64,000 nt of DNA, from contig JAFUGJ010000006.1 in NCBI GenBank assembly GCA_017469425.1, forward strand, positions 1-64,000, written 5' to 3'. The notes beneath the pieces are model-generated. The model was not told the origin of the DNA, did not search any database, and saw nothing but the letters and a program-made list of their open reading frames with translations. The number at the start of each line of letters is the position of its first letter. Position 1 is the stretch's first letter. Positions 26,488-35,133 of this stretch are shown here, piece by piece. The DNA is from Bacteroidales bacterium (GTDB lineage Bacteria; Bacteroidota; Bacteroidia; Bacteroidales; UBA932). Position numbers and translations under genes: made by a program.

Positions 26488-26724
26488 ATGGAAAGAAAAG
26501 CATTGGTCAGGTCTTTGGTGGCGCTGAACGCAGTCCTTCTCTGCGTTCTGGTGTGGCTGCTCGTGACTGATAAGAAGGCTGCGAACAAGCCGGTGAAACT
26601 GGATGGCCTTGAACTCGCAGACTCCCTTGAGTCTTCCGATTCTTCTTGCGTATATGAACCCTTAGGTAAGTTACTAACAATTGTTGATAATAATCCACAG
26701 AACAATAACAAAATTAACTACTGA
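26488..26724 (+). CDS. Small membrane protein, 78 aa
   Basis: One membrane helix (about residues 8-27) with a basic N-terminus, then an acidic, Ser-rich tail with no motif. Begins one base after the MreB-paralogue stop, so it is probably translated with it. No family recognised. Confidence 0.55.
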   Translation: MERKALVRSLVALNAVLLCVLVWLLVTDKKAANKPVKLDGLELADSLESSDSSCVYEPLGKLLTIVDNNPQNNNKINY

Positions 26725-26790
26725 CAATCAACGACTTAAAAAGTAATTAGATACTTCTGAACACTGCTGATTTTTGGCGCTTAAATCCCC

Positions 26791-26798
26791 TATATTTG
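26791..26798 (+). promoter_or_regulatory. -7 box for dnaB
   Basis: TATATTTG, a perfect TAnnTTTG match, 26 bases before the dnaB ATG. A TTTG at 26773-26776 is too close for normal -33 spacing. Confidence 0.5.
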
Positions 26799-26823
26799 CC
26801 CCAGACCATAGACATTATTTACC

Positions 26824-28356
26824 ATGCCAAGAGAGTATAAAACAAAGAAGAAAACAGAGTTCGATGCCATCGCTTCGGCATCGTCAGAAATCGGGAATAA
26901 GCCGCCGCAAGCGCCGGAAATTGAGGAATCAGTCATCGGTGCCTTGATGATTGAGGAGGGATGCGTGTACAAAGCAATTGAAGTCCTGTCCGAAAAGAGT
27001 TTCTACGACCCGAAACTCCGGCTCATCTACAGGGCCATCGTTAAGTTGTTCACCAGTCGCACGCCGGTTGACCTTGCTACCGTTTCTGAACGCCTGCGTG
27101 AAGACGGGGTGCTTGAAGAGGCGGGAGGCCCTACGAAATTGGCCTCTCTCACTGCGAGCATCGGCTCCGCGGCGAACTTTGAGTATTATGTGCGGATTCT
27201 TCAGCAGAAGACCATCCAGCGAGACCTTATCGTCGCCGGATATGATATGCTTAAAAAGGCGTTCGACGAGACATACGATGTTGACAACCTTATCCAAGAG
27301 TCGCAAGACAGTGTTTTCCGGGCTGTTCAGGGTAATATGCGGAGTTCCTATGTATCATTTGCCGAATCTCTTAACAAAGCGCTGGAAAGAATCCAATTTT
27401 CCCAGCAATCCACAGGCCTCACCGGCATACCATCCGGCTTTCCGTCTCTGGATGCCATAACTATGGGCTGGCAGAACGGCAACCTCATTGTCATCGGAGC
27501 CCGACCCGGGCATGGGAAAACGGCCATCGCCCTGAATATGGCACGGTGTGCGGCAGTGGAGAACAATATCCCTACTGCGTTCTTCTCCATGGAGATGACG
27601 GACGTAGAGTTGGCGGACAGGCTTATCGCCACGGAGACCGGCCTTGAATCGGGGAAACGCAAGGGACGTGTAAAGATGAAGGACAAAGAGTGGGCGCAAC
27701 TTGAAGCTGGTTTAACCAGGGCTGCACGAGCACCATTGTATATTGACGAGACGCCGGGGCTTACTATATCCGAGTTTTCATCGAAAATCAAGCGTATGCA
27801 TAAGGAACAGCACATTAGAATTGCTTTTGTTGACTATATCCAGCTGATGCACGGTAATCCTGCATACGCCCAGTATCGGGCCCTGGAGATTGGTGAAATC
27901 TCACGCCAGCTAAAGGAAACGGCCAAGGAACTGCGCATCCCCATCATCGTGCTGGCACAGCTGAATAGAAATCTTACAACTCGGCTTGGCTCCGTTAACG
28001 GCCGCCCGATGCTCAGCGACCTCAAAGACTCAGGCTCCATCGAGCAGGATGCAGACATCGTTCTATTCATCAATCAGCCTTCCAAACTTGGCCTGACAGA
28101 ACTGCCGGACAACTTCGCTGAACTCAGCATCGCGAAAAACCGTGCTGGAGAAACTGGCATAATAAATCTAACTTTCAACGGTGACCTGGTCAAGTTCACA
28201 GAGAACAGCGAAACCCTTTATGAACTTGCGGAGAGAGCATCTTCAGCACCAAAATCCAACACCATCCCGTCCAGCGATTGGAACAGAGTATCCGGTGCTG
28301 TAGGCAGTTATGACCCTTTCTCGTCGTTTGAAAACAGATATCCTGCTGAATTCTAA
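26824..28356 (+). CDS. dnaB: Replicative DNA helicase DnaB
   Basis: A 510-aa hexameric helicase of full length: N-terminal DnaB domain (about residues 30-135, APEIEESVIGALM), linker, then a RecA-like domain with Walker A GARPGHGKT (225-233), Walker B-type IAFVDYIQLM (about 338-347) and the LKDSGSIEQDADIV arginine-finger region (about 400-413). It unwinds DNA at the replication fork and binds primase. It has its own -7 box, 100 bases after the MreB-paralogue operon. Confidence 0.93.
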   Translation: MPREYKTKKKTEFDAIASASSEIGNKPPQAPEIEESVIGALMIEEGCVYKAIEVLSEKSFYDPKLRLIYRAIVKLFTSRTPVDLATVSERLREDGVLEEAGGPTKLASLTASIGSAANFEYYVRILQQKTIQRDLIVAGYDMLKKAFDETYDVDNLIQESQDSVFRAVQGNMRSSYVSFAESLNKALERIQFSQQSTGLTGIPSGFPSLDAITMGWQNGNLIVIGARPGHGKTAIALNMARCAAVENNIPTAFFSMEMTDVELADRLIATETGLESGKRKGRVKMKDKEWAQLEAGLTRAARAPLYIDETPGLTISEFSSKIKRMHKEQHIRIAFVDYIQLMHGNPAYAQYRALEIGEISRQLKETAKELRIPIIVLAQLNRNLTTRLGSVNGRPMLSDLKDSGSIEQDADIVLFINQPSKLGLTELPDNFAELSIAKNRAGETGIINLTFNGDLVKFTENSETLYELAERASSAPKSNTIPSSDWNRVSGAVGSYDPFSSFENRYPAEF

Positions 28357-28361
28357 AGAAA

Positions 28362-28466
28362 ATGGAACAAAGTCTTATGTCTCAATATCTTGGCTGGTCC
28401 GCATGGATACTGCTGCTCATTCCGCTGGTTCTGATTGTGCGGTTGGTATCGAAGCGTTCACTGTGA
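28362..28466 (+). CDS. Possible 34-aa membrane peptide overlapping the FtsK remnant
   Basis: ATG five bases after the dnaB stop opens a short frame with one strong hydrophobic stretch (WILLLIPLVLIVRLV) and a TGA at 28464. It could be a leftover N-terminal membrane piece of the broken ftsK-like gene or a chance frame. Evidence is weak. Confidence 0.25.
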   Translation: MEQSLMSQYLGWSAWILLLIPLVLIVRLVSKRSL

Positions 28467-28956
28467 AGACCGATGTGGACTCTCGCGTGATTTTGGACGA
28501 GATTGGTGCAGAGAAGCTTCTGGGGAAAGGAGATATGCTCATCACCAAGAATGCCGATACGGACCGCGTGCAGTGCGGGTATATCACGAGCAATGAGATT
28601 GACACGCTGATGAAATCGGTGGAATCGCAGAAGGGATATAAGAAGTCTTTCAGCACACCCTACTATCTGCCGGAAGTGAAGGATGAAGAATCCGACGAAG
28701 GCGCAGGAATGATTGTTATGAAGAAACTTGACGAACGCTTTGAGGCGGCGGCCAAATTCGTGGTCATCAACCAGTTCGCTTCCACATCTAATCTGCAGAC
28801 AAACCTGGGAATGGGCTACGCCGGGTCTGCCAGAGTGATGACTCAGCTGGAAGCCGTCGGATTGTCGGGCCGCAGAATGGCGCTGCCAAGAAACGGGATG
28901 TCCTGGTTGGCTCCTTAGCGGAGTTGGAGCCGATTCTCAAGGCGTATGTCAAATAA
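28451..28956 (+). pseudogene. FtsK/SpoIIIE C-terminal remnant with a frameshift
   Basis: The translated segment DSRVILDEIGAEKLLGKGDML matches the end of the FtsK motor domain, and DERFEAAAKFVV with STSNLQTNLGMGYAGSARVM matches the winged-helix gamma domain that reads KOPS-type sequences. The Walker A and B parts and the membrane domain are absent. Near base 28870 the frame breaks: a single missing C in a GGGCC(C) run shifts the frame to an early TAG. In the shifted frame the expected ending follows (RDVLVGSLAELEPILKAYVK, stop at 28954-28956). This is a truncated, frameshifted gene; the shift itself could be a homopolymer sequencing error, but the missing N-terminal part could not. Confidence 0.75.
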
Positions 28957-29002
28957 TTGTTTTTTATGGCCACTGATATGCTTGAAAGAAAATTTACCCC
29001 AT

Positions 29003-31321
29003 TCAGGACACCATCCTGTGCTTTCCGGCAGAAACTTCTACAGGGGTATCGGAACCCGGCATATAAACCGTGGCGCGCGAGCCCTTGGGAACAAGTAGCT
29101 TGAGGATGAACTTGCCGCCCTTCTTTTCCCAACGCACCGAAGCCTTGCCGAGAGGGGTTTCAGTTTCGTAGGATGCCCATGTGAGATTCCCTACGGGCGT
29201 AGGTTTCACGATTATGTGCCTGTAGCCGGGCTCTGCCGGGTCGGCATTCAGTCCCGCAATCCTCGTATATAGCCAAGTCAGGCCGCCCCCGAACATGGGA
29301 TGATTGCGGGATTTCTTCCCGTCCCAGTATTCCCACATGGTCTTGGCACCCTGCTCAAGCCACCATCCGTAGCCGGGCTGGTCGCGCTTTGTCATCGCAG
29401 TATAGGCAAGTTCTTCAAGGCCGTTCTCGCAAAGGACATCAAAGAATATCTGCGTGCCGAAAATCCCGGTATTGATGTGTCCGCCGTTTTCCTCTATCTC
29501 CCTGCGAAGCGACTCCACCACCTTCGCCCTGTTTTCTTCCGGCACGCCGAGATGAAGGGCAAACACATTGGAGCCATTGTTGTGACCGTAGGAGCCCTTT
29601 TCAGCATCATAGAAGAAGGCATTGAAACTGTCGCGCACTTCATCCCGCAACGCCTCGAATGCGGAAGCATCCCTTCCGAGCGCACGGGCGGCACGGGCGG
29701 TATAGTCTGCGCATTTCCACAGGTAGTAGGTGTGCACGAGCCTGTCGTCCGGCAGCCCATAGGCAGGACACCATTCACCGAGATTCATCCAATAAACGGC
29801 CTTTTTGCCCCCGCGGGGCATCTGCATGTCCATGATGCCGTCTGCCGTGCGCCAGCTTTCCATGAAGCGGAGCTGCCCCTGCATGGCCTCGAAATGTTCT
29901 TCGAGCACGGAGATGTCGCCATAACGCAGATAATGTTCCCATGGGATGATGCACATCGCAGCACCCCAGGCGACGCCTCCCCCGCATCCCGGATGCCATG
30001 GCGCGCCGTTTGGAACATATCCCGTTTCAGGGTCCTGGCAGTCCGACATGTCCCGCAGCCATTTGCGGTAAAAATAGTCGGCGTCGAAATTATGCATCAC
30101 CGCAACGCAGGCCACTTCCCCGTCGCCGGTATAGGGCCCTTTCTCGCGGTGCGGACAGTCGGTTGCCACGCCAAGGTGCATGTTATCGGTCTGGGCCCTC
30201 CAGAACAGCCTGTTCACCTGGGCGAGCATGGGGTTGGAACAGTCGAATTTCCCGGTAGTGCGGATATTGGTATAGACCGCCTCAGCCCTGAGGTTCCTTG
30301 CGCTCAGATTACCCTTCCATCCTTTTACAATTACCTTCTGGAAGCTGTACCAGTTGAAACGGGGGGCATAGCTTTCATTTCCGCTTCCCTTGCAGATATA
30401 TTTATACTCGCCGTTCCACGGGCGCTTGGTCCATGAATCGGCATCCTCGCCCCCAAGGGGATGCACCAGTTCTATTTCCGTTCCGGCAGGGGCATCGATT
30501 CCATACAGATGCACCCATCCGGTAATGTAATCGCCGAAATCCACCTCCCAGCTTCCGTCCTCAAGACGGGTTATGCTTTGCGGTTCAAGCACTTCCATTA
30601 TCCTGTCTTCCAGGCCCTTCTGCCTTTCGAGACGCCCCAGTGGAGCCTTGCGCCGCACGGCGGGCAGCCACTCTCCCCCTTCTTCAAGGCGTGCGTCGTA
30701 TATTTCGCCGAGATAGATATCGTTGGATACTATGGGGCTGCGGCGCACCTCCCAGTCAGTGCCGCTGCATACGGTGCGCCGGGAGCCGTCCTTGAGGGCA
30801 AGTTCCAGCTGGCAAAGGAAGCGGGGCGTACCGAAAGGAGATATCCATCCGCCCTTGTAAACCGAGTACCAGCCGTTTCCTACCACGGCGCGGATTTCGT
30901 TTTCGCCCTTGCGGAACATGCCGCTTACATCGTATGCCATATACATCACCCTGTAGTTCTTGAAAGAATGGTCATCGACCTTGATGCCATACTTGTAACC
31001 CTCTTCCCTGGTGCCGTACATAGTTTCGTTGGGAGTGAGATAATCCTCCCCGACACGCTTGCCGTTGATGTACAGTTCAAAGAAGCCAAGCCCCGTCACA
31101 TAGACAAAAGCGTTCTTCACTCCCGCGCCCAGATTCACCGTGGTACGGAACTCCGGTGTGGGATGAACGGCCTTAGGCTTGTAGCTCTCCCCTTCCCACG
31201 GGGCGCCTATCCACTCCGCCTGCCATCCGGCAATGTCCGGAACCGGGGTCCTCTGCCTGGCGGCGCATCCCGCCGTATAAAAAAGCATGGGCAGAAGCAA
31301 AACTGTAATAAACCTCTTCAT
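29003..31321 (-). CDS. Alpha-L-rhamnosidase, GH78, lipoprotein
   Basis: A 772-aa protein with a lipoprotein leader ending at Cys19 (FYTAGCAA). It has the N-terminal beta domains of GH78 (FELYINGKRVGEDYLTP; GNGWYSVYKGGW) and a central (alpha/alpha)6 barrel containing TDCPHREKGPYTGDGE, the family's acid catalyst region, then a C-terminal beta-sandwich (RHIIVKPTP). It removes terminal alpha-L-rhamnose from polysaccharides or glycosides, probably in the periplasm or on the surface. It is last in the minus-strand run, 34 bases after tcdA. Confidence 0.93.
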   Translation of the reverse strand: MKRFITVLLLPMLFYTAGCAARQRTPVPDIAGWQAEWIGAPWEGESYKPKAVHPTPEFRTTVNLGAGVKNAFVYVTGLGFFELYINGKRVGEDYLTPNETMYGTREEGYKYGIKVDDHSFKNYRVMYMAYDVSGMFRKGENEIRAVVGNGWYSVYKGGWISPFGTPRFLCQLELALKDGSRRTVCSGTDWEVRRSPIVSNDIYLGEIYDARLEEGGEWLPAVRRKAPLGRLERQKGLEDRIMEVLEPQSITRLEDGSWEVDFGDYITGWVHLYGIDAPAGTEIELVHPLGGEDADSWTKRPWNGEYKYICKGSGNESYAPRFNWYSFQKVIVKGWKGNLSARNLRAEAVYTNIRTTGKFDCSNPMLAQVNRLFWRAQTDNMHLGVATDCPHREKGPYTGDGEVACVAVMHNFDADYFYRKWLRDMSDCQDPETGYVPNGAPWHPGCGGGVAWGAAMCIIPWEHYLRYGDISVLEEHFEAMQGQLRFMESWRTADGIMDMQMPRGGKKAVYWMNLGEWCPAYGLPDDRLVHTYYLWKCADYTARAARALGRDASAFEALRDEVRDSFNAFFYDAEKGSYGHNNGSNVFALHLGVPEENRAKVVESLRREIEENGGHINTGIFGTQIFFDVLCENGLEELAYTAMTKRDQPGYGWWLEQGAKTMWEYWDGKKSRNHPMFGGGLTWLYTRIAGLNADPAEPGYRHIIVKPTPVGNLTWASYETETPLGKASVRWEKKGGKFILKLLVPKGSRATVYMPGSDTPVEVSAGKHRMVS

Positions 31322-31355
31322 AATACTCTAAATTATTCAAATCCGGCAAAGGGTT

Positions 31356-32162
31356 TCATTTCAACAAATCCTGAATCACCAAGCCGGAAAGGGTAAATCC
31401 GAAAATGGCGGTGATATGGGCCATGGTGCCGTTAATCTGCGCCTTGGAACTGCACCACTCATGATTGAGCAGGGCCGCATCGCCCGGCCCGTCCTTTGCC
31501 TTGGGACACATGCATCGCTCTGTGCCGCACGGAGTGCTCTTTCCCTTGTTTTCCAGCACTTCCTCATCGTACACACAGAGGAACTTCTTGGAAGGCAAAG
31601 TCTTGCGCTGGCGGAGTTTTTTACGGAGCATGGCGCCGAGAGGGCATCCTTTCACATTCCAGAACTCAGCGACACGGATACGGGTGGGGTCAATTTTCAG
31701 GGCCGCTCCCATCGCCGAAAAGAATACAGCCCGAGATGCCGTAGCATTCAGGATGAGGGTAATCTTGTCTTTAAGTGAATCGATGCAGTCGATGACATAG
31801 TCGTACGAATCCAGGTCGAAAATCCCGGCTGTCTGTTCGCTGTAAATCTGCTGCACAGCTTCTATGCGGGCCCGGGGATTGATTTCGAGAAGCCTTGCCT
31901 TGAGGGCTTCAACCTTTACCTGCCCTACCGTCCGGGCACTCGCCATGGCCTGCCGGTTGACATTGGTAACGCAGACCCTGTCGGAATCGACTATGGTAAT
32001 ATCAGTGATTCCCGAACGCAGAAGCCCCTCCGCACACCAGCTGCCGACGCCTCCCACTCCGAACACTATCACGCGTGCAGACTGGAACTTATCCATCGCT
32101 TCCCGGCCCAGAAGCAGTTCCGTCCTGTTATATATGGCCTTTTCGAATGTTGTATATGCCAT
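31356..32162 (-). CDS. tcdA: tRNA threonylcarbamoyladenosine dehydratase TcdA (ThiF/E1-like)
   Basis: A 268-aa E1-like protein. It has the nucleotide-binding GVGGVGSWCAEGLLRSG (about residues 34-50), IVDSDRVCVTNVNRQ (about 58-72), VIDCIDSLKDK, and the C-terminal CMCPK cysteines seen in TcdA/CsdL. It cyclises t6A37 of tRNA to ct6A, a housekeeping tRNA modification. The start is the ATG in an ATGA overlap with the stop of the heparinase-like gene, so it is translated from the carbohydrate operon; longer upstream starts would lie inside that gene. Confidence 0.92.
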   Translation of the reverse strand: MAYTTFEKAIYNRTELLLGREAMDKFQSARVIVFGVGGVGSWCAEGLLRSGITDITIVDSDRVCVTNVNRQAMASARTVGQVKVEALKARLLEINPRARIEAVQQIYSEQTAGIFDLDSYDYVIDCIDSLKDKITLILNATASRAVFFSAMGAALKIDPTRIRVAEFWNVKGCPLGAMLRKKLRQRKTLPSKKFLCVYDEEVLENKGKSTPCGTERCMCPKAKDGPGDAALLNHEWCSSKAQINGTMAHITAIFGFTLSGLVIQDLLK

Positions 32163-33964
32163 CAGAATTCCTTTTCCAAACGAATTTCCAGCACGCGGGC
32201 CTCCCCCGGTGCAAGACTGAAACTGAACCCTACCATGCGGGACCCCGGATTGGGCATGTCGTAATCGTGAGGCGGTTCGGTGCTCCAGGTTCCGGCAACG
32301 GCCCCGATGCCGCCGGATACAAGCCTCAACAGGCGGGAATGTCCGTTCCCGGTCAGGCGAATGGTATGTTCGTCCAGCACTTCGGCGTCGGCAAGGGTGC
32401 ACATGGCCCAGCGGACTTGCGAAGCTTCGCGGGCCTGCAGGTCCTCCGTAAAACAAAGATCATCCCCTTCAAGGGCGATGCTGCGCATATAACGGCTGAT
32501 GTCCTGCCAGTAAAGCATGTGAAGGTCCATCTTCACCCCCTTGCGCTCATCGTCCTTCCACACTTCGGCGAAGTCGATATACTGGTACACATCCGGCCTG
32601 TGGCCATTTACCGTAATGATATTGTGCGAGAAGGGCCCGATGCGGAACACATCGTAGCGTCCGCTGTCCTGCCAGCGGTTCCACAGGTCAACCCCCTTGG
32701 ATTCCAACGACAGGTATGGCTGCATGCCAAGGTCGTCGGCCCATACGACACCGTCGGAATCGAACACGAACGAACCCACATCCACATGGGAATGGTTCGA
32801 AGATATGAGGCCCGCCTTGATGCCGAGGTAGGTGTCGTCCACACTGTTCCAGCCGCTCCTGTAGAGGTACACCGGGGTAAGTCCTCCGGCAACATAGAAT
32901 TGCCTGGAAGGTTTTTCCAACCTGTCGAAGTCTATTTCCCTGCCATTTATGAGGAAGAACGGCAGCAGGCGCTCCATGTCCATGCTTCCGAAATGGCTCT
33001 GCTGCAGTTTCTCCACTTCCGGATAAAGCAGCGACATGTCGCCAGTCTTGTTCGCCATCCACGCCAGCACATGCTGGGCGGAAGCCAGCCTGCCGCAGTC
33101 GGCATAATCGAAAGAAAGTCCGCAAGGGCGGTTCATCATCTGCATGAACTGTCCGGAAGCATAGAAATTTTCATACCCCTTCATCAGTCCGAGGTCCGAA
33201 CCGAACGCGCTCTCCAGGGCGGCTATGAGAAGTATCTGGAATGCAGAGCCATAGCCCCAGTAGCCGTAGCCCTCGGCATAGGCGCCTTCCTTGGAATAGC
33301 CTTCGCGAAGCGTAAGATAATTCGAACCGAAGCACTTGTCGAGCACAAGCTCGGCCTCTGCCGGATACTCTTCCCAAAGGGCAATCGCCCCGAAAACGAG
33401 CCCGGCGTTGCAGACCTGGTTCCAGTTCTGGAAAGCGGTATAGAACCACGCGGCCTTCTCGTCTTTTGCGGCATCGAAACCGTTGCGCACAATCGCGGAT
33501 GCAATCACTGCGCGCTGCTGCGGCGTCAGGTAAGAGTAGAGCCAGTCGTATCCTATCGCCATCCCGAGGGTAATTTCGGCGACATCCAGGAAATGCGCCG
33601 GATTCCAGTTTTCATACCCGGCGGTATTCAGCATTTCCTCCACCGCCCTCTTGGCATAGCGCTCGTCGCCATGCACCCGGAAAGCATAGGAGAGATAGAA
33701 GATGCGCTTGAGTGGTTCCTGCATCCTTTCGATACGGAATCCCGCCATCTTTCGGGGATGAGGGGGCTGGTCCAGCACCTCTTCGCAGAAAGCGACGACC
33801 GCACTGTCGGCCTCCGCCATTATGCCGTAACGCCCTATCGCATCACGGATTTGCCGTTCTTCCCCCTCGCGGAGCAGAAGACGCGGATGGGCGCATGGCC
33901 TGGGATAGGCAATGGCGGCTGCAGAAACGAAGAACAGGCAGATTATGGACGGCAGATATTTCAT
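32162..33964 (-). CDS. Heparinase II/III-like polysaccharide lyase
   Basis: A 600-aa secreted protein (signal peptide 1-19, ending AIAYP) with an (alpha/alpha) toroid N-terminal half (about 60-310; WNPAHFLDVAEITLGMAIGYDWLY, AFQNWNQVCNAG, SKEGAYAEGYGYWGYG) and a beta-sandwich second half (SNHSHVDVGSFVFDSDG, FSHNIITVNG) as in heparinase II/III proteins. The conserved Tyr/His region YAEGYGYW and NHSHVD are present. It should cleave a uronate-containing polysaccharide by beta-elimination, making the unsaturated sugars that GH88 removes. Overlaps the GH88 stop by four bases. Confidence 0.87.
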   Translation of the reverse strand: MKYLPSIICLFFVSAAAIAYPRPCAHPRLLLREGEERQIRDAIGRYGIMAEADSAVVAFCEEVLDQPPHPRKMAGFRIERMQEPLKRIFYLSYAFRVHGDERYAKRAVEEMLNTAGYENWNPAHFLDVAEITLGMAIGYDWLYSYLTPQQRAVIASAIVRNGFDAAKDEKAAWFYTAFQNWNQVCNAGLVFGAIALWEEYPAEAELVLDKCFGSNYLTLREGYSKEGAYAEGYGYWGYGSAFQILLIAALESAFGSDLGLMKGYENFYASGQFMQMMNRPCGLSFDYADCGRLASAQHVLAWMANKTGDMSLLYPEVEKLQQSHFGSMDMERLLPFFLINGREIDFDRLEKPSRQFYVAGGLTPVYLYRSGWNSVDDTYLGIKAGLISSNHSHVDVGSFVFDSDGVVWADDLGMQPYLSLESKGVDLWNRWQDSGRYDVFRIGPFSHNIITVNGHRPDVYQYIDFAEVWKDDERKGVKMDLHMLYWQDISRYMRSIALEGDDLCFTEDLQAREASQVRWAMCTLADAEVLDEHTIRLTGNGHSRLLRLVSGGIGAVAGTWSTEPPHDYDMPNPGSRMVGFSFSLAPGEARVLEIRLEKEF

Positions 33965-35133
33965 ATACGGTTGTAACGGTAAACAGCTTCAAGAAAATAA
34001 TAATCGGCATAGGTCAGCGGAACATCGACCTCTCCGCCTCCCGGCATGTTCCCTACGCTGTGTTTGAGAAGGAAGCCCCCGATTTCCCCGGGTTCGGCAA
34101 GATACAGGGACGATGCAAGAGTGCTGATTTGGGTCCGGGCCATTTTCAGGCAGCGGCGCGAAAGCCCGCGTTCGGGAAGAAGCCCGGAAAGTTCGACGAA
34201 GGCGGATGCCATGACTGCAGCGGCGGAAGCATCCCTGAGAGCAGGCTCGGGTGCGTCGAAGTCCCAGGCGGGGATGCCGTCGGAAGGAAGCCTGTCGAGC
34301 AGCATAAGTGCCACACTGCGGGCCTGTGAGAGGTATCTTTCGGCAGCCTCGGGGTAACCTTTTTTGGAGGCTTCGCGGCTCATCATGGTATAGCCATAAA
34401 GTGCCCATGCCTGACCTCTTGCCCAGGCAGAGTCGTCGTTTAGGCCCTGATGGGTCTGCTTTCTCCGCACGGAACCGTCCTTGCGGCTGTAGTCGACCAC
34501 ATGCCAGGTCGTAAAATCGCCCCTGAAATGGTTCTCGATAGTCCTGTCAGCATGGCTCATCGCCATTTTCTGCTGCTCGGGAGTTCCATATTCCATCAGC
34601 AGTTCCAGGTTCATCATGTTGTCGATGATGACAGGCCATTTCCATTTCCCGAAATCCCAGCTGCGGGTAGTGCCGGTAACCGGGGAAAAGCGCGATGCAA
34701 GTTTGTCGGCGGCAAGCCCGAGCATCGCAGGAATCGTATCGCAGATTCCGAGTTCATACAGTTTTCCGTAACTGCATACGGTCATGAAGCCCACATCGTG
34801 GGATGTCTTGTACCTGCCGCAGAAAAGCGAGTCGAGCTTTTGCGTATTCTTTACTGCAAGCTGCAGCATTTCGGGATCCTGCGTATAGGCATAGGTATAG
34901 GCAAGACTGCCGGGGAAGAAACCGCTGCACCACCAACTGATGGGAGCATCGAGCAGGCGGCCGTTTTCCACAGTGCGCGGAAACCTGTCGGCATCAAGTT
35001 TGGAATCGAGGATTTTAAACTGCGAATCTGCAAGGGTGAACACCCTGTCACCAAGGCTTTTCATTGATTCCCTGGGCACGCTGCAGGAGAGCAGGAGCAG
35101 GGAGGATACGGCTATTATAATGGAATGTTTCAT
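33961..35133 (-). CDS. Unsaturated glucuronyl hydrolase, GH88, lipoprotein
   Basis: A 390-aa protein with a lipoprotein leader (LLLLSCS, Cys17). The GH88 signatures are present: WWCSGFFPGSLAYTY (about 67-81), TSHDVGFM with catalytic Asp (about 109-116), WPVIIDNMMNLELL with the second Asp (about 165-178) and the DDSAWARGQAWALYG motif (about 232-246). It hydrolyses unsaturated uronic acid from oligosaccharides released by lyases; the adjacent heparinase-like lyase fits this exactly. Overlaps both neighbours by four bases. Confidence 0.92.
   Translation of the reverse strand: MKHSIIIAVSSLLLLSCSVPRESMKSLGDRVFTLADSQFKILDSKLDADRFPRTVENGRLLDAPISWWCSGFFPGSLAYTYAYTQDPEMLQLAVKNTQKLDSLFCGRYKTSHDVGFMTVCSYGKLYELGICDTIPAMLGLAADKLASRFSPVTGTTRSWDFGKWKWPVIIDNMMNLELLMEYGTPEQQKMAMSHADRTIENHFRGDFTTWHVVDYSRKDGSVRRKQTHQGLNDDSAWARGQAWALYGYTMMSREASKKGYPEAAERYLSQARSVALMLLDRLPSDGIPAWDFDAPEPALRDASAAAVMASAFVELSGLLPERGLSRRCLKMARTQISTLASSLYLAEPGEIGGFLLKHSVGNMPGGGEVDVPLTYADYYFLEAVYRYNRI

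Noticed and set aside
32075..33976. Plus-strand frame of 633 codons opposite the heparinase-like gene
   Set aside because: Antisense to a gene with signal peptide and family motifs, and overlaps tcdA.
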